NCBI GenBank assembly: GCA_009780545.1
Contig: WQZW01000015.1
Location: 1 to 12,398 of the forward strand
Reading direction: 5' to 3'
Source of the DNA: Treponema sp.
Lineage (GTDB): Bacteria > Spirochaetota > Spirochaetia > Treponematales > Breznakiellaceae
Length of the DNA: 12,398 nucleotides
Shown here: positions 1 to 7,063 of the stretch, one piece after another
Numbering within the stretch: the first letter of the stretch is position 1
Layout: every line of letters starts with the position of its first letter
Position numbers and translations under genes: made by a program
Notes under the pieces: model-generated
The model's database searches: none
What the model saw: the letters and a program-made list of their open reading frames with translations, nothing else
What the model was told of the DNA's origin: nothing

Positions 1-46
1 CGGCCGCCCTTTTCAGGGCGGAAATGTCCAACCTCTGTTCCGTCAT
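1..46 (-). CDS. 5' end of a minus-strand gene, product unknown (partial)
   Basis: An ATG at 46-44 is preceded, on the minus strand, by GGAG with a 5-nt spacer (ATAGA). It opens a frame reading MTEQRLDISALKRAA to the window edge with no stop. A good -10 and -35 lie just upstream. Only about 15 codons are visible, so the product cannot be identified. The 'LDISALKRA' pattern recalls the N-terminus of HI0074-type nucleotidyltransferase substrate-binding proteins, but this is a weak impression. It is co-directional with the LysM gene at 393-1280 and separated from it by two hairpin repeats. Confidence 0.5.
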   Translation of the reverse strand, partial: MTEQRLDISALKRAA

Positions 47-55
47 TCTATCTCC

Positions 56-85
56 AGTATAGTCCGCATGCCGGCCCGCTGTCGA
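56..85 (-). promoter_or_regulatory. Candidate sigma-70 promoter of the left-edge gene
   Basis: On the minus strand, TCGACA (85-80) and TATACT (61-56) are separated by 18 nt, and each matches the consensus at 5 of 6 positions. The -10 ends only 9 nt before the ATG, so the transcript would start within or just after the GGAG. The mRNA would then have almost no leader. Confidence 0.45.
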
Positions 86-110
86 GCTCCGCATTCCCCG
101 GCTGCCGTAG

Positions 111-217
111 CCGGCCGAATAATCCCAAAGCCGGAAAAAGCCACCGGTTGAAAACCGGTGGGGTGGAGTTTTGCTTCGCAAAACTCCGAGTCCAACCTGC
201 CCGTGGCAGGTTGGACC
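111..217 (+). repeat. Three-hairpin repeat, copy L1
   Basis: A conserved lead-in (AATCCCAAAGCCGGAAAAAG) is followed by three consecutive perfect hairpins. H1 has arms 141-149 and 153-161 (CCACCGGTT, loop GAA). H2 has arms 165-174 and 178-187 (GGAGTTTTGC, loop TTC). H3 has arms 190-201 and 205-216 (GTCCAACCTGCC, loop CGT). The order and flanks match copy L2 and the units downstream of ptsI, but the H1 and H3 arm sequences differ while remaining complementary. None of the hairpins has a U-tract, so they are not standard terminators. The copy lies between two minus-strand genes. Confidence 0.85.
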
Positions 218-270
218 TTCTTTGCTCCTTGGTGGCTACGAACTTCCGCAGGTACGCGGCGAAGGTTCCG

Positions 271-378
271 GCGGGGCCGGATAATCCCCCGGCCGGAAAA
301 GGCCGCCGGTTGAAACCGGCGGAGTGGAGTTTTGCTTTGCAAAACTCCGAGTCCAATCGACCCATGGTCGATTGGACC
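271..378 (+). repeat. Three-hairpin repeat, copy L2
   Basis: This is the second copy, about 160 bp from L1 in the same orientation, with the same lead-in (GGATAATCCCCCGGCCGGAAAA). H1 has arms 303-311 and 314-322 (CCGCCGGTT). H2 has arms 326-335 and 339-348 (GGAGTTTTGC, loop TTT). H3 has arms 351-362 and 366-377 (GTCCAATCGACC, loop CAT). Compared with L1, H1 shows a compensatory A-T to G-C swap, and the inner part of the H3 arm is different on both sides. It ends 15 nt past the LysM gene's stop codon, so H3 would form early in that gene's 3' UTR. Confidence 0.85.
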
Positions 379-392
379 GTCCGCACAGGGAT

Positions 393-1280
393 TCAAGGCA
401 ACGGCGGAACCCTGATCGGGAAACCTGCCAGGATACGGTCCGGATTGGCGATATTGTTGTGCCTTGCGATCCTCGGGTACAAAAGCGGATCCCGGTAGAA
501 GGCGGCGGCGATGTCCCAAAGCGTGTCGCCCCAGCGGACCTCGTAGGAAATCCCGTTCGGCGGAATCGTCTGCGGCACCCGGTACGACATTACCGGCGCC
601 GGCGGGCGTTCCCTGGCGGCAGGCGGCGCCGGTTCCGGCGGGCTTGTCGGGGCGACGATCACCGGAGGTTCGCTTCCGCCGCCCGGCGACGGAGGTTCGA
701 CGGAGGAGGCCTGCCCGGTAAGTGCCGGCCGCTCCTCCTGCGGACGCTCCGGCCTTCCTGCCAAGGTTCCCCGCAGGAGCAGGAACCACAGAATGGCGAT
801 TCCCAGGGCCACGATCACGGCGGCGGCAAGGATTCCCCAGGAAAGCCCTCGGTGCCCGGAAACCGGTTCCTTCCGACTTCCGATGCCGGCGGGCTGATCG
901 AGATCGAAATCGGGAAAGTCCTCCGGATCGGTCACGGTATCCAGTGTCCGCAGCGACACGTTCAGGATATGGTGGTCGCTTTCCGGGGGGGCGTTCAGGT
1001 CGAAGGCCTCGGCGGTGATGTAGCCGTCCCCGTCGACGGAAATCGTCATACAGACCGAGGCCTCTCCCTTCTCGCCCGGCCTAATGTCCTGCACCAGAAG
1101 GCTGCCGATGTACTGCGCGTCCAGCATCGACCCGGCGAAACTCCGGTAGAGGTCGATCTGCACGCTATTCTGCTCGTCATGGACCGTGGTAAGGACAAGC
1201 TTCTTCCCCACGCTGACATTCTCGCCCAGAATGGGGTAAAAATTCCCGTCGGCGACCTTTATTCCTATCGTTCCGCCCAT
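393..1280 (-). CDS. Hsp70 substrate-binding-like domain / TM / LysM protein
   Basis: A 295-aa protein. Its ATG has AAGGAG 7 nt upstream. Residues 3-97 resemble the beta-sandwich substrate-binding domain of DnaK/Hsp70: 'GNFYPILGEN' matches the GG.F.PIIPRN strand, 'TTVHDEQNSVQIDLY' matches TTA.DNQ..V.I.V.QG, and 'ISVDGDGYITAEAFD' matches the F.ID.DGIL.V.A.D strand. There is no ATPase domain. After an acidic linker and a basic patch (SRKEP..GHRG) comes one membrane helix at about 147-169. A Pro-rich linker (about 178-240) follows, then a C-terminal LysM at about 245-293 (SYEVRWGDTLWDIA). Positive charges before the helix predict a cytoplasmic N-terminus and a periplasmic LysM that binds peptidoglycan. 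The role is unknown; it could couple a cytoplasmic peptide-binding module to the cell wall. The LysM is confident. The Hsp70-like assignment rests on pattern matching by eye. Confidence 0.93.
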   Translation of the reverse strand: MGGTIGIKVADGNFYPILGENVSVGKKLVLTTVHDEQNSVQIDLYRSFAGSMLDAQYIGSLLVQDIRPGEKGEASVCMTISVDGDGYITAEAFDLNAPPESDHHILNVSLRTLDTVTDPEDFPDFDLDQPAGIGSRKEPVSGHRGLSWGILAAAVIVALGIAILWFLLLRGTLAGRPERPQEERPALTGQASSVEPPSPGGGSEPPVIVAPTSPPEPAPPAARERPPAPVMSYRVPQTIPPNGISYEVRWGDTLWDIAAAFYRDPLLYPRIARHNNIANPDRILAGFPIRVPPLP

Positions 1281-1318
1281 ACCTCAACTCCTTGTCCTCG
1301 AAATTCCGCTTTCCTTCC

Positions 1319-1324
1319 ATAATA
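1319..1324 (-). promoter_or_regulatory. Possible -10 box of the LysM gene
   Basis: TATTAT on the minus strand (5 of 6 to consensus) would put the transcript start near 1312 and give a leader of about 32 nt containing the AAGGAG. No convincing -35 lies 16-18 nt upstream. A perfect 10-bp palindrome, GCAAATTTGC (1351-1360), lies further upstream and could bind a regulator. Confidence 0.3.
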
Positions 1325-1393
1325 AAGTATCGGTCAATACGGGCCCGGTTGCAAATTTGCCCTTCCTGATTCGAAGGAACGGCGGAATCATAA

Positions 1394-1600
1394 CGAGGGG
1401 GGCCCGGCCCCCTCGCTTCAAAGCTTTCGGCTTTTCCGCTACCCCCCAATCGGGGCGGCCAATGAATGCGCGCGCAGCGCATGAATGAAAAAGGCTCCAC
1501 GCCGAGAGCGCCAATAAAGGCGCCCAAGACGAAAAATGGCGCGAAGGCTTTAGCCTGAGCAGTGCGCGACTGCCCCGCAACGCCCCGCATTTACGGGATG
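1394..1600 (-). repeat. Structured repeat element, minus orientation (family 2)
   Basis: This 200-bp stretch has no plausible gene and is dense in inverted repeats. They include a GC hairpin at 1394-1415 (arms CGAGGGGG and CCCCCTCG), GGGCGCC/GGCGCTC-type arms around 1506-1526, and GCAGT/ACTGC at 1559-1573. Read on the minus strand, it shares ordered blocks with plus-strand 9611-9743: CATCCCG, AAATGCGGGG, CGTTGCGGGG, GGGGGGTA.CGGAAAA, GCCGAA, TTTGAAG, and a terminal G-run/C-run hairpin. The middle differs in length and sequence. It is therefore a repeat family with conserved ends and a variable centre. It lies upstream of the LysM gene and behind the clpP promoter. Confidence 0.7.
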
Positions 1601-1650
1601 AAGTTTTGCAGAGCAAAACTCCAAGTCCATCTTCCATCGGAGGATGGACC
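1601..1650 (+). repeat. Degenerate hairpin repeat, copy L3 (H2 + H3 only)
   Basis: H2 keeps arms AGTTTTGC at 1602-1609 and GCAAAACT at 1613-1620, with loop AGA. H3 has arms 1625-1635 (GTCCATCTTCC) and 1639-1649, loop ATC, pairing throughout with one T-G wobble. H1 and the lead-in are missing. The copy directly abuts the family-2 element, suggesting that the two families can combine into one composite unit. Confidence 0.75.
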
Positions 1651-1685
1651 CCCAGTTTCCACCAACATTACCACAAACCGACTGA

Positions 1686-1714
1686 TGGACATACCCCGCC
1701 AAAACCTTTATAGT
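1686..1714 (+). promoter_or_regulatory. Sigma-70 promoter of the clpP-family gene
   Basis: TGGACA (1686-1691) and TATAGT (1709-1714) are separated by 17 nt, and each matches consensus at 5 of 6 positions. Transcription would begin near 1721, giving a leader of about 37 nt to the ATG at 1758. An in-frame GTG at 1713 falls inside the -10, which argues against it as the start codon. Confidence 0.6.
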
Positions 1715-1757
1715 GGACCTGAGGGGCCGAGATCGCTCCTACGTTTCGGAGGGTAAT

Positions 1758-2381
1758 ATGCGTTCATCGACGAGAAATCTGGGGGAAAGCCGGTTTGCGG
1801 AGGGCGAAGAAGAGGCCTGCAACGAGAAAAACGAAAAGCGGCAGGGCGCCCTTACCGGGCGTATGCTGAAGACGAGGACGATACTGCTCACCGGGGAGAT
1901 ACGCAAATCGCTGGCCGAGAAAACCATCCGCCAGCTTCTTCTTATGGAGGCCATGAACGACGAACCGGTGCGGATTTTCATCGATTCCCCCGGCGGGGAC
2001 GCCGATGCCGGCTATGCCATCTTCGACATGATCCGTTTCATCAAGCCGGAAGTCTGGACCATAGGGATGGGACTGGTGGCGAGCGCGGCGGCGATCATCC
2101 AGCTTGCCGCCCCGAAGGAACGGCGGCTCGGGCTGCCCAACAGCCACTATCTTATCCACCAGCCGCTGTCCGGCATCCGGGGCGTGGCCACCGACATCGA
2201 AATCCATGCCAAGGAACTGGAGAAGCTGCGGGCCAAGATCAACGAACTGATCGCCCGGGAAACCGGAAACCCGGTAAGCCAGGTGGAAAAGGATACCGAC
2301 CGGGACTACTGGATGGACGCCGCCGAGGCGACCTCCTACGGCCTTATCAGCCGGGTCGTCTCCGGCAGGGATCAGATCTAG
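1758..2381 (+). CDS. clpP: ClpP-family serine protease
   Basis: A 207-aa protein, close to the usual ClpP length. The ATG at 1758 follows GGAGGG at 4-5 nt. ClpP forms tetradecameric chambers that degrade polypeptides fed by AAA+ unfoldases. The family motifs are in order: 'DSPGGDADAG' (77-85), the nucleophile region 'GMGLVASAAAI' with Ser109, 'PNSHYLIHQPLSG' with His134, and 'DTDRDYWMDAAEATSYGLI' with Asp183. The triad is intact. The first 33 or so residues are charged and poorly conserved and could be a propeptide or extension. No clpX, clpA or trigger-factor gene is adjacent, and the gene has its own promoter, so it may be a stand-alone paralogue such as spirochaetes often carry in addition to the clpX-linked copy. 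It is convergent with the PrsW-like gene, 21 bp away, with no obvious terminator between. Confidence 0.93.
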   Translation: MRSSTRNLGESRFAEGEEEACNEKNEKRQGALTGRMLKTRTILLTGEIRKSLAEKTIRQLLLMEAMNDEPVRIFIDSPGGDADAGYAIFDMIRFIKPEVWTIGMGLVASAAAIIQLAAPKERRLGLPNSHYLIHQPLSGIRGVATDIEIHAKELEKLRAKINELIARETGNPVSQVEKDTDRDYWMDAAEATSYGLISRVVSGRDQI

Positions 2382-2402
2382 ATAGGCAGGCGAGACCGGC
2401 GG

Positions 2403-3065
2403 TTACTTGCGCCCGGCCGCTATCGCCTGAACCGAGGTCGCCAGGGCAAGAAGCGGTATGAGGATCGACCCGATCAAGGCAAGGTTCCCCGGAGTTCCGG
2501 CAAGGATGTTGTAGGTTCCGTGGACGGCGACTGCGGACAGGAACCGCAGAACCGCCGATCCGGGCTTTTCCCCAAGGGTAAAGGCCACCTCCCCCACCCT
2601 GCTCCCGCAGGCGGCATGCAGGGGAATCGAGCCGAAGAGCCTGGCAAAAAGGCCGAGCGGGGATCCGGCCCCGTAGTTCACGCTTTCGAGAATCCCGAAA
2701 CCAAGGCCGGCGACGAGCCCGGCCGCCCTTCCCGCCTCCGCTCCCGGCATCTCCGGCCTGCCCTTCCGCCTAAAAAAGAGGCACAGCGGCGCAAGTACCA
2801 GAAATCGGCTAAGTTCCTCGGTAAAGGCGATGCGGACGAAGGTTTCCAGGAAAAAGCCGGTCCTGCTCCCGGTTGCGGGCAGGATTCCCAATTCAAGGAC
2901 GGCGACCTGCAGGAACAGGGCCAGAAACAGCGACCCGGCGCCGACAAGCAGCCAAAGGGGAAAGCTTCCGGGAATTCGCCTGCGGCCCAGGCGGAACCAG
3001 AGGAACACCAGGAAGGCCGGAAGCGAGGAGACGAGGATAAACAACAGCAAAGGTACGACGGACAT
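2403..3065 (-). CDS. PrsW-like intramembrane metalloprotease
   Basis: A 220-aa polytopic membrane protein with several hydrophobic helices. It carries the four PrsW/CAAX-protease-type signatures: 'FTEELSRFL' with Glu83-Glu84, 'FGILESVNY' with Glu127, 'PLHAACG' with His150, and 'VHGTYNIL' with His182. In Bacillus subtilis, PrsW makes the first cut of the anti-sigma factor RsiW; the substrate here is unknown. The usual EExxK lysine is Arg here (EELSR). The ATG lies 3 nt past the stop of the M23 gene and has no clear ribosome-binding site, so it is probably translated by coupling to that gene. It is the last gene of the minus-strand cluster. An association with the LysM-M23 hydrolase suggests envelope-stress or wall-linked proteolysis, which is inference. 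Confidence 0.85.
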   Translation of the reverse strand: MSVVPLLLFILVSSLPAFLVFLWFRLGRRRIPGSFPLWLLVGAGSLFLALFLQVAVLELGILPATGSRTGFFLETFVRIAFTEELSRFLVLAPLCLFFRRKGRPEMPGAEAGRAAGLVAGLGFGILESVNYGAGSPLGLFARLFGSIPLHAACGSRVGEVAFTLGEKPGSAVLRFLSAVAVHGTYNILAGTPGNLALIGSILIPLLALATSVQAIAAGRK

Positions 3066-3068
3066 GTA

Positions 3069-4079
3069 CTAACGGAGTACGGTTCTGGGGTTGACCAGGG
3101 AACCTTGACTGTACACGCTGAAGTGCAGGTGGGGCCCGGTACTTCGGCCCGTGCTGCCCACGTCGCCGATGTGCTGGGCCGATCCCACGTACTCCCCCTG
3201 CCGGGTCCGTATCCGGCTCAGGTGGGCGTACAGGGTACGGTAGCCGCGGGCATGGGTGATTATCACGAAATTGCCCAGCACCGGGTCGAAACCGGTCGAA
3301 CTTACCCTGCCGGCCATGGCCGCGCGCACCGGAGTCCCCACCAGGGCGGCAATGTCCATCCCGCTGTGGAATTCCCGTCGGCCGGTCCCGAAAGGATCGC
3401 CCCGCCAGCCGAAGTTCGAACTGATAATCCCGGTAATCGGCCAGATAAACAGGTCGCCGTTTATCTCCTGCCGTTCCTCCCAGCTCAGCCGCCCGCCCGG
3501 AATGAAAACCGTGCTTGCCGGCAACACCCGCTCGGAAAAAAGCTGGTTGGCGACCATTATCGCCCCGGCATCCGAACCGTACCGTTCGGCCAGCGTCTCA
3601 AGCGTTTCCCCCTTGGCGATCACCGCAAGGATACCGTCCTGGTTGGGAATACGCAGTACCTGCCCTATCTGCAAAAGTCTCGCGTTCTTTATATTGTTGA
3701 CGGAAAGAATGGTGCCCTCGTTCAGGTCGTAGCTGACGGCAAGTTCCCCGATGATGTCGCCGTTTTTGATGACGTGGGTGCGGTACGCCAGGGGCCTGGC
3801 CCGCCGGTTTTCCCGTATGCCCGCCGATTCCAGCAACGAAATAAGCTGTTCTTCCGCCTGGTCCCGCTCAAGATGGGCGCCGCCGATCCCCTGGCCGGAC
3901 TCGAAGTCCTCCGCCGAAAGTCCGGGTTCGGCAACTTCCTGGGCCCCGCCCTGCCGGGGCCGAAGCGCGGGAACTCCCAGGCACAGGGCTGCGGTAAGAA
4001 GCATGGCAATCAGGAAGCGTATCTCACCCAACCATCCTTCCGGACGAAAACCCACAATGCTCCCGCAAATCCGATTCAT
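3069..4079 (-). CDS. LysM-LysM-M23 peptidoglycan endopeptidase
   Basis: A 336-aa protein from the ATG at 4079. A hydrophobic segment at about 19-39 acts as signal peptide or anchor. Two LysM domains follow (about 102-145 and 150-194), then an M23 (LytM/lysostaphin) domain (about 215-325). Zinc and catalytic residues are all present: His238 and Asp242 in 'HSGMD', then His317 and His319 in 'HLHF'. 'YAHLS' is also conserved. The protein should bind and cut peptide cross-bridges in periplasmic peptidoglycan. An in-frame TTG at 4115 would add 12 residues, but it lies inside a candidate -35 box and has no ribosome-binding site. The ATG lies 7 nt after a candidate -10, so the mRNA may be leaderless, unless the gene is read from the upstream barrel gene. 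PrsW follows after 3 nt. Confidence 0.93.
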   Translation of the reverse strand: MNRICGSIVGFRPEGWLGEIRFLIAMLLTAALCLGVPALRPRQGGAQEVAEPGLSAEDFESGQGIGGAHLERDQAEEQLISLLESAGIRENRRARPLAYRTHVIKNGDIIGELAVSYDLNEGTILSVNNIKNARLLQIGQVLRIPNQDGILAVIAKGETLETLAERYGSDAGAIMVANQLFSERVLPASTVFIPGGRLSWEERQEINGDLFIWPITGIISSNFGWRGDPFGTGRREFHSGMDIAALVGTPVRAAMAGRVSSTGFDPVLGNFVIITHARGYRTLYAHLSRIRTRQGEYVGSAQHIGDVGSTGRSTGPHLHFSVYSQGSLVNPRTVLR

Positions 4080-4086
4080 GGTGCCC

Positions 4087-4115
4087 AGTGTACCATATTC
4101 CCGAATATCCCGCAA
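4087..4115 (-). promoter_or_regulatory. Candidate promoter of the M23 gene with palindromic spacer
   Basis: On the minus strand, TTGCGG (4115-4110) and TACACT (4092-4087) are separated by 17 nt. The spacer holds a perfect inverted repeat, ATATTC-GG-GAATAT (4095-4108), which is well placed for a repressor. The predicted transcript start coincides with the A of the ATG at 4079. Confidence 0.4.
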
Positions 4116-4149
4116 TAAGGGAAATCGGCGTTACAGGAGTTCGACTTAT

Positions 4150-6027
4150 TCAAGGAAAAATCCTGATCCCGATTTTGGCCATCACGCCCGTCGAGCGGGG
4201 ATATTCCGCCGTGTCGATTATCCTAAAATCCCGCGGCGAGCCGGAATTGGCCGGAGCCGTGGCCCCCGACCGGTCAAAGGTGTTGGTGAAATAGGTTATA
4301 TTGACGCCCATCTCGCCGAAAAGGGCGACCGGGATTCCCGGAAGCGACCACTCGCCGCCAAGCCTCAGCAGGTGCATCCACCGATAGGCGCCGTCCCGAA
4401 GGAAAAACCTTTTCAGCACGGGATTGCTGCCGTCCCGTTTTTCGGGGTCCAGTTCGGAAAGGAGGTGGCTGCCGTCGACGGCGCTCGAACCGTAATGCGC
4501 CCCGTGCCGTATAAGCTGGTACTGAAAATTCATGACAAGGCTTTTTGCCGGCATCGTTTTGAACCTCAGCAGGAATTCGTCGGAATTGGGAGGAAGATAA
4601 TGCCCGAGGCTGACGCCGTTGTTCGTGTACGAGGTTTCCATCGTGTTGTCGCCGTACCAGGGATTGAAATTTCGGTTGTGGGTGTAGGTGTAAGGATTGA
4701 TTTTCGTGTAGCTGAACGTAAGCGAGGAAAAGGACAGTATCGGCAGGCCGATTTCCCAGCCGGCCTGCACGGCGATCATCGTGCGGTCAAGCTCGGCAAA
4801 GTTGGACACCCACCATGCCTCGTCCCAGAATAGCGAGGCCCAGACGCTGCCGAATCCCGGGCGCCGGGTCTTGAGGTTGACCATCGCCGCCATGTTGTCA
4901 AAATCGCCGATATTGTTTTGGTAAAAAATCGAGTTGGTAATGGGGGAAAGATAGCCGATCTCGAAGCGTTTGGGCCAAACAACCATCTCCCCGAGATCGA
5001 GGAAAAAATAATTTTTATACCTGAACTGAAGCATCGTTATCGAATAGGCATTCTGAAAATTCATCGCCGATTTTTTGATTCCCTCGGCATTGTGGTATTC
5101 GAGGACGCCCGTCATCGAGGCGATGCCGAACCAAGGGAACGGATTAAACTCGGCCTCCAACGCAAGGAAGGGCCGCGCGGCCCCGTTCAGCGCCATGCTC
5201 GATCCCAGGGGAACCGACCCCCATTCGCGGGGAAGCCGGGCAAGCCGGGCGGTAAGTTTGTTTTCCAGGAACGACAGGGAAAGTTCCGAGTTCAGGTTGT
5301 AGGCGCCGGCAAAATCATCGGGCCAACTTGAAAAAACGGAAAGGTTGTCAAAAAAATAAATCGAACCGTCCCAGCGTTTCCTGTGGCTGAAGGGAAAATG
5401 GGATAGCGGTTCGCTGTAGACGTCGATAACCCTGTTCTGAAATTCGCCGTTGTCGACAAAGCCCTCGTAGTAGGTATTGTAGGTTCCCAGACGTTTCCGG
5501 GGAAGCCGCATCAGCCCGCCCTCGGCGGAAAACCCGTAGGACAGGTGCCTTCCCACGTCGCCGTTCACCTGCGCCCTCACCCACAGTTCCAGGCCCAGGT
5601 ATTCCCGGCCTTCGGGAAAATAAAAACCGCCCGATCCCTCGAAGTCGGCCCCGACCCGTATCTCCGCCGTTACCGGAATTTCGTTCGGTCCCAGCTCGGA
5701 CTCCGCGTAAAAGGAACCCCTGCCCATGTCAAGCCCGGGTTTCGGCACGGCAAAACCGTCGAGATACCTGCGCAGGATGTCCCGCTCGGAAGCGGTCAAC
5801 CTGCCCGAATTTCCGGACCCGAGTATTTCGTTTATGGCCTTGACCACGACGTCCCGGCTGTACGGCCTTCTCCCGGAAAGCGGACCGGAAAGGCCGCGCA
5901 GCTCGGCCTGTTCCAGGATGTAATACACCCGGTCGTCCAGGGGAACGGCAGTATGCGTCTGGGCAAAAAGCGGCATGCAGGAAAAGGCAAGAAGGCAAAT
6001 CCGGAACGAAACTCTTTTTAGGAACAT
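4150..6027 (-). CDS. Wzi-like outer-membrane beta-barrel protein
   Basis: A 625-aa protein whose ATG follows AAGGAG at 5 nt. It has an N-terminal signal peptide (LLAFSCMPLFA, cleavage likely after Ala22; Cys17 could alternatively be a loose spirochaetal lipobox). A short helical region (about 28-95) comes next, then many alternating aromatic/polar strands typical of a barrel. It ends in 'GIRIFP', with an aromatic residue near the C-terminus as in barrel proteins. The early motif 'DDRVYYILEQAELRG' and the overall length fit the capsule-assembly Wzi family of surface-polysaccharide attachment or export barrels, but this is by pattern only, and no glycosyltransferase genes are nearby. It lies 18 bp downstream of the radical SAM gene and is probably co-transcribed with it. 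An alternative is an uncharacterised spirochaete porin-like protein. Confidence 0.85.
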   Translation of the reverse strand: MFLKRVSFRICLLAFSCMPLFAQTHTAVPLDDRVYYILEQAELRGLSGPLSGRRPYSRDVVVKAINEILGSGNSGRLTASERDILRRYLDGFAVPKPGLDMGRGSFYAESELGPNEIPVTAEIRVGADFEGSGGFYFPEGREYLGLELWVRAQVNGDVGRHLSYGFSAEGGLMRLPRKRLGTYNTYYEGFVDNGEFQNRVIDVYSEPLSHFPFSHRKRWDGSIYFFDNLSVFSSWPDDFAGAYNLNSELSLSFLENKLTARLARLPREWGSVPLGSSMALNGAARPFLALEAEFNPFPWFGIASMTGVLEYHNAEGIKKSAMNFQNAYSITMLQFRYKNYFFLDLGEMVVWPKRFEIGYLSPITNSIFYQNNIGDFDNMAAMVNLKTRRPGFGSVWASLFWDEAWWVSNFAELDRTMIAVQAGWEIGLPILSFSSLTFSYTKINPYTYTHNRNFNPWYGDNTMETSYTNNGVSLGHYLPPNSDEFLLRFKTMPAKSLVMNFQYQLIRHGAHYGSSAVDGSHLLSELDPEKRDGSNPVLKRFFLRDGAYRWMHLLRLGGEWSLPGIPVALFGEMGVNITYFTNTFDRSGATAPANSGSPRDFRIIDTAEYPRSTGVMAKIGIRIFP

Positions 6028-6045
6028 GCTTTCTCCTTGGGGAAC

Positions 6046-6936
6046 TCAGTCAACCCATTCGGTAATGTCCTTGGCGGACACTTCCCACCGTTGGCCGAAA
6101 CGGGTTTCGGAGGTATTGCAGTAACGGCAGAAGGGAAACGGTTTTTGCAGGAAATCGATGATCTCCTCCCGATTTTTTACCTTGTAGATGTCGACGTAGT
6201 CATGCTCGCCGACCTCAAGATTCTGCTTGAAATACTCGTTGAAAAATCTGCTGTGGGCGACAATGCAGCAGGTAAAAAGCTTGCCATCCCGCAGGGTGAC
6301 GCAGCAGCCCCAGCTTATGGCACACTTCCGGAAACTCTTTTCGATGTCCTGGCTGCCCGACAGGTCGATGGGCAGCTTGCACATGCGGTCCGGATCGCTG
6401 GAACCGGTGTATTCGATTTTCACCCCGTATTTTTTCCCCAGACCGTTTATCGTTTTCTTGTCCAGCTTTATCGGATACTGGCTGACGGAAATGACGATCC
6501 GGTTTTTTTTGCAGTTGTTCCAGAATTCCTCGTCCTTCCCCGGAAGCAGGATACCGTTGGTGGTTATCTGTATCCGCGTCGTGGGAAAATGGGAACGGGC
6601 AATGTCAAAGAACTTCGTAATTTGGGGATGGAGCAGCGGCTCGCCGCCGAGAATTTTTATCGCGAAGTATTTTTTGGAAATTTCGGCCAGCCGCGCGAAG
6701 TCCTTCTCGAAGGCTTCAAGGTCGAGGAATCCCTCTTCGGCGATGCAGGAAAAATGATTGCAGCCCCTGCAGTTCAGGTTGCAGTGCTCGACAACGTGTA
6801 TCTCGATCGGAAAAAGCTTGGTCATCCTTTTGCAACGTATCGCAATAAGTTGGTAGATATCCTCAAAAACCCGGACGGACAGATAGGTCTTCATCAGAAC
6901 GGGAATATCCTTCACGAATGAAAGAACATTTTGCAC
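6046..6936 (-). CDS. Radical SAM / SPASM-type enzyme
   Basis: A 296-aa protein from GTG 6936, which has GGGAGG 5 nt upstream. An ATG at 7044 would add 36 residues of low-complexity, non-conserved sequence and has no ribosome-binding site. The [4Fe-4S]-SAM motif is 'CNLNCRGC' (Cys52, 56, 59), followed by 'GGEP' (97-100), the SAM-binding motif, and 'ITTNG'. The C-terminal half carries eight more cysteines (about 186, 205, 211, 212, 223, 224, 270, 273), including the 'CRYC' pair, as expected for SPASM/twitch auxiliary clusters. Such enzymes modify peptides, proteins or sugars by radical chemistry. No small precursor peptide gene is apparent nearby, and the substrate is unknown. Being first in a cluster with a Wzi-like barrel, an M23 hydrolase and PrsW suggests an envelope substrate. 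Confidence 0.9.
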   Translation of the reverse strand: MQNVLSFVKDIPVLMKTYLSVRVFEDIYQLIAIRCKRMTKLFPIEIHVVEHCNLNCRGCNHFSCIAEEGFLDLEAFEKDFARLAEISKKYFAIKILGGEPLLHPQITKFFDIARSHFPTTRIQITTNGILLPGKDEEFWNNCKKNRIVISVSQYPIKLDKKTINGLGKKYGVKIEYTGSSDPDRMCKLPIDLSGSQDIEKSFRKCAISWGCCVTLRDGKLFTCCIVAHSRFFNEYFKQNLEVGEHDYVDIYKVKNREEIIDFLQKPFPFCRYCNTSETRFGQRWEVSAKDITEWVD

Positions 6937-7063
6937 ATAAACCTCCCGCCGGAACCAACGGGGAATCCCGTATCCCGGTCGCAGCGTTAAATAATCAGGT
7001 CGGCGATGCGCCGGTCCCCCTCGCAACCCGGACTTGTCGCCCATGTTTACCGAAGCGGTATTA

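Noticed and set aside
1713..1757. GTG at 1713 as the clpP start
   Set aside because: It overlaps the candidate -10 box. The ATG at 1758 has a good GGAGGG.
2520..4118. Plus-strand open frame of 532 codons
   Set aside because: It overlaps the PrsW-like and M23 genes antisense and shows composition typical of a GC-rich shadow.
6937..7044. ATG 7044 as the radical SAM start
   Set aside because: It has no ribosome-binding site and adds non-conserved sequence. GTG 6936 has GGGAGG at the right distance. It remains possible because the candidate promoter lies upstream of 7044.
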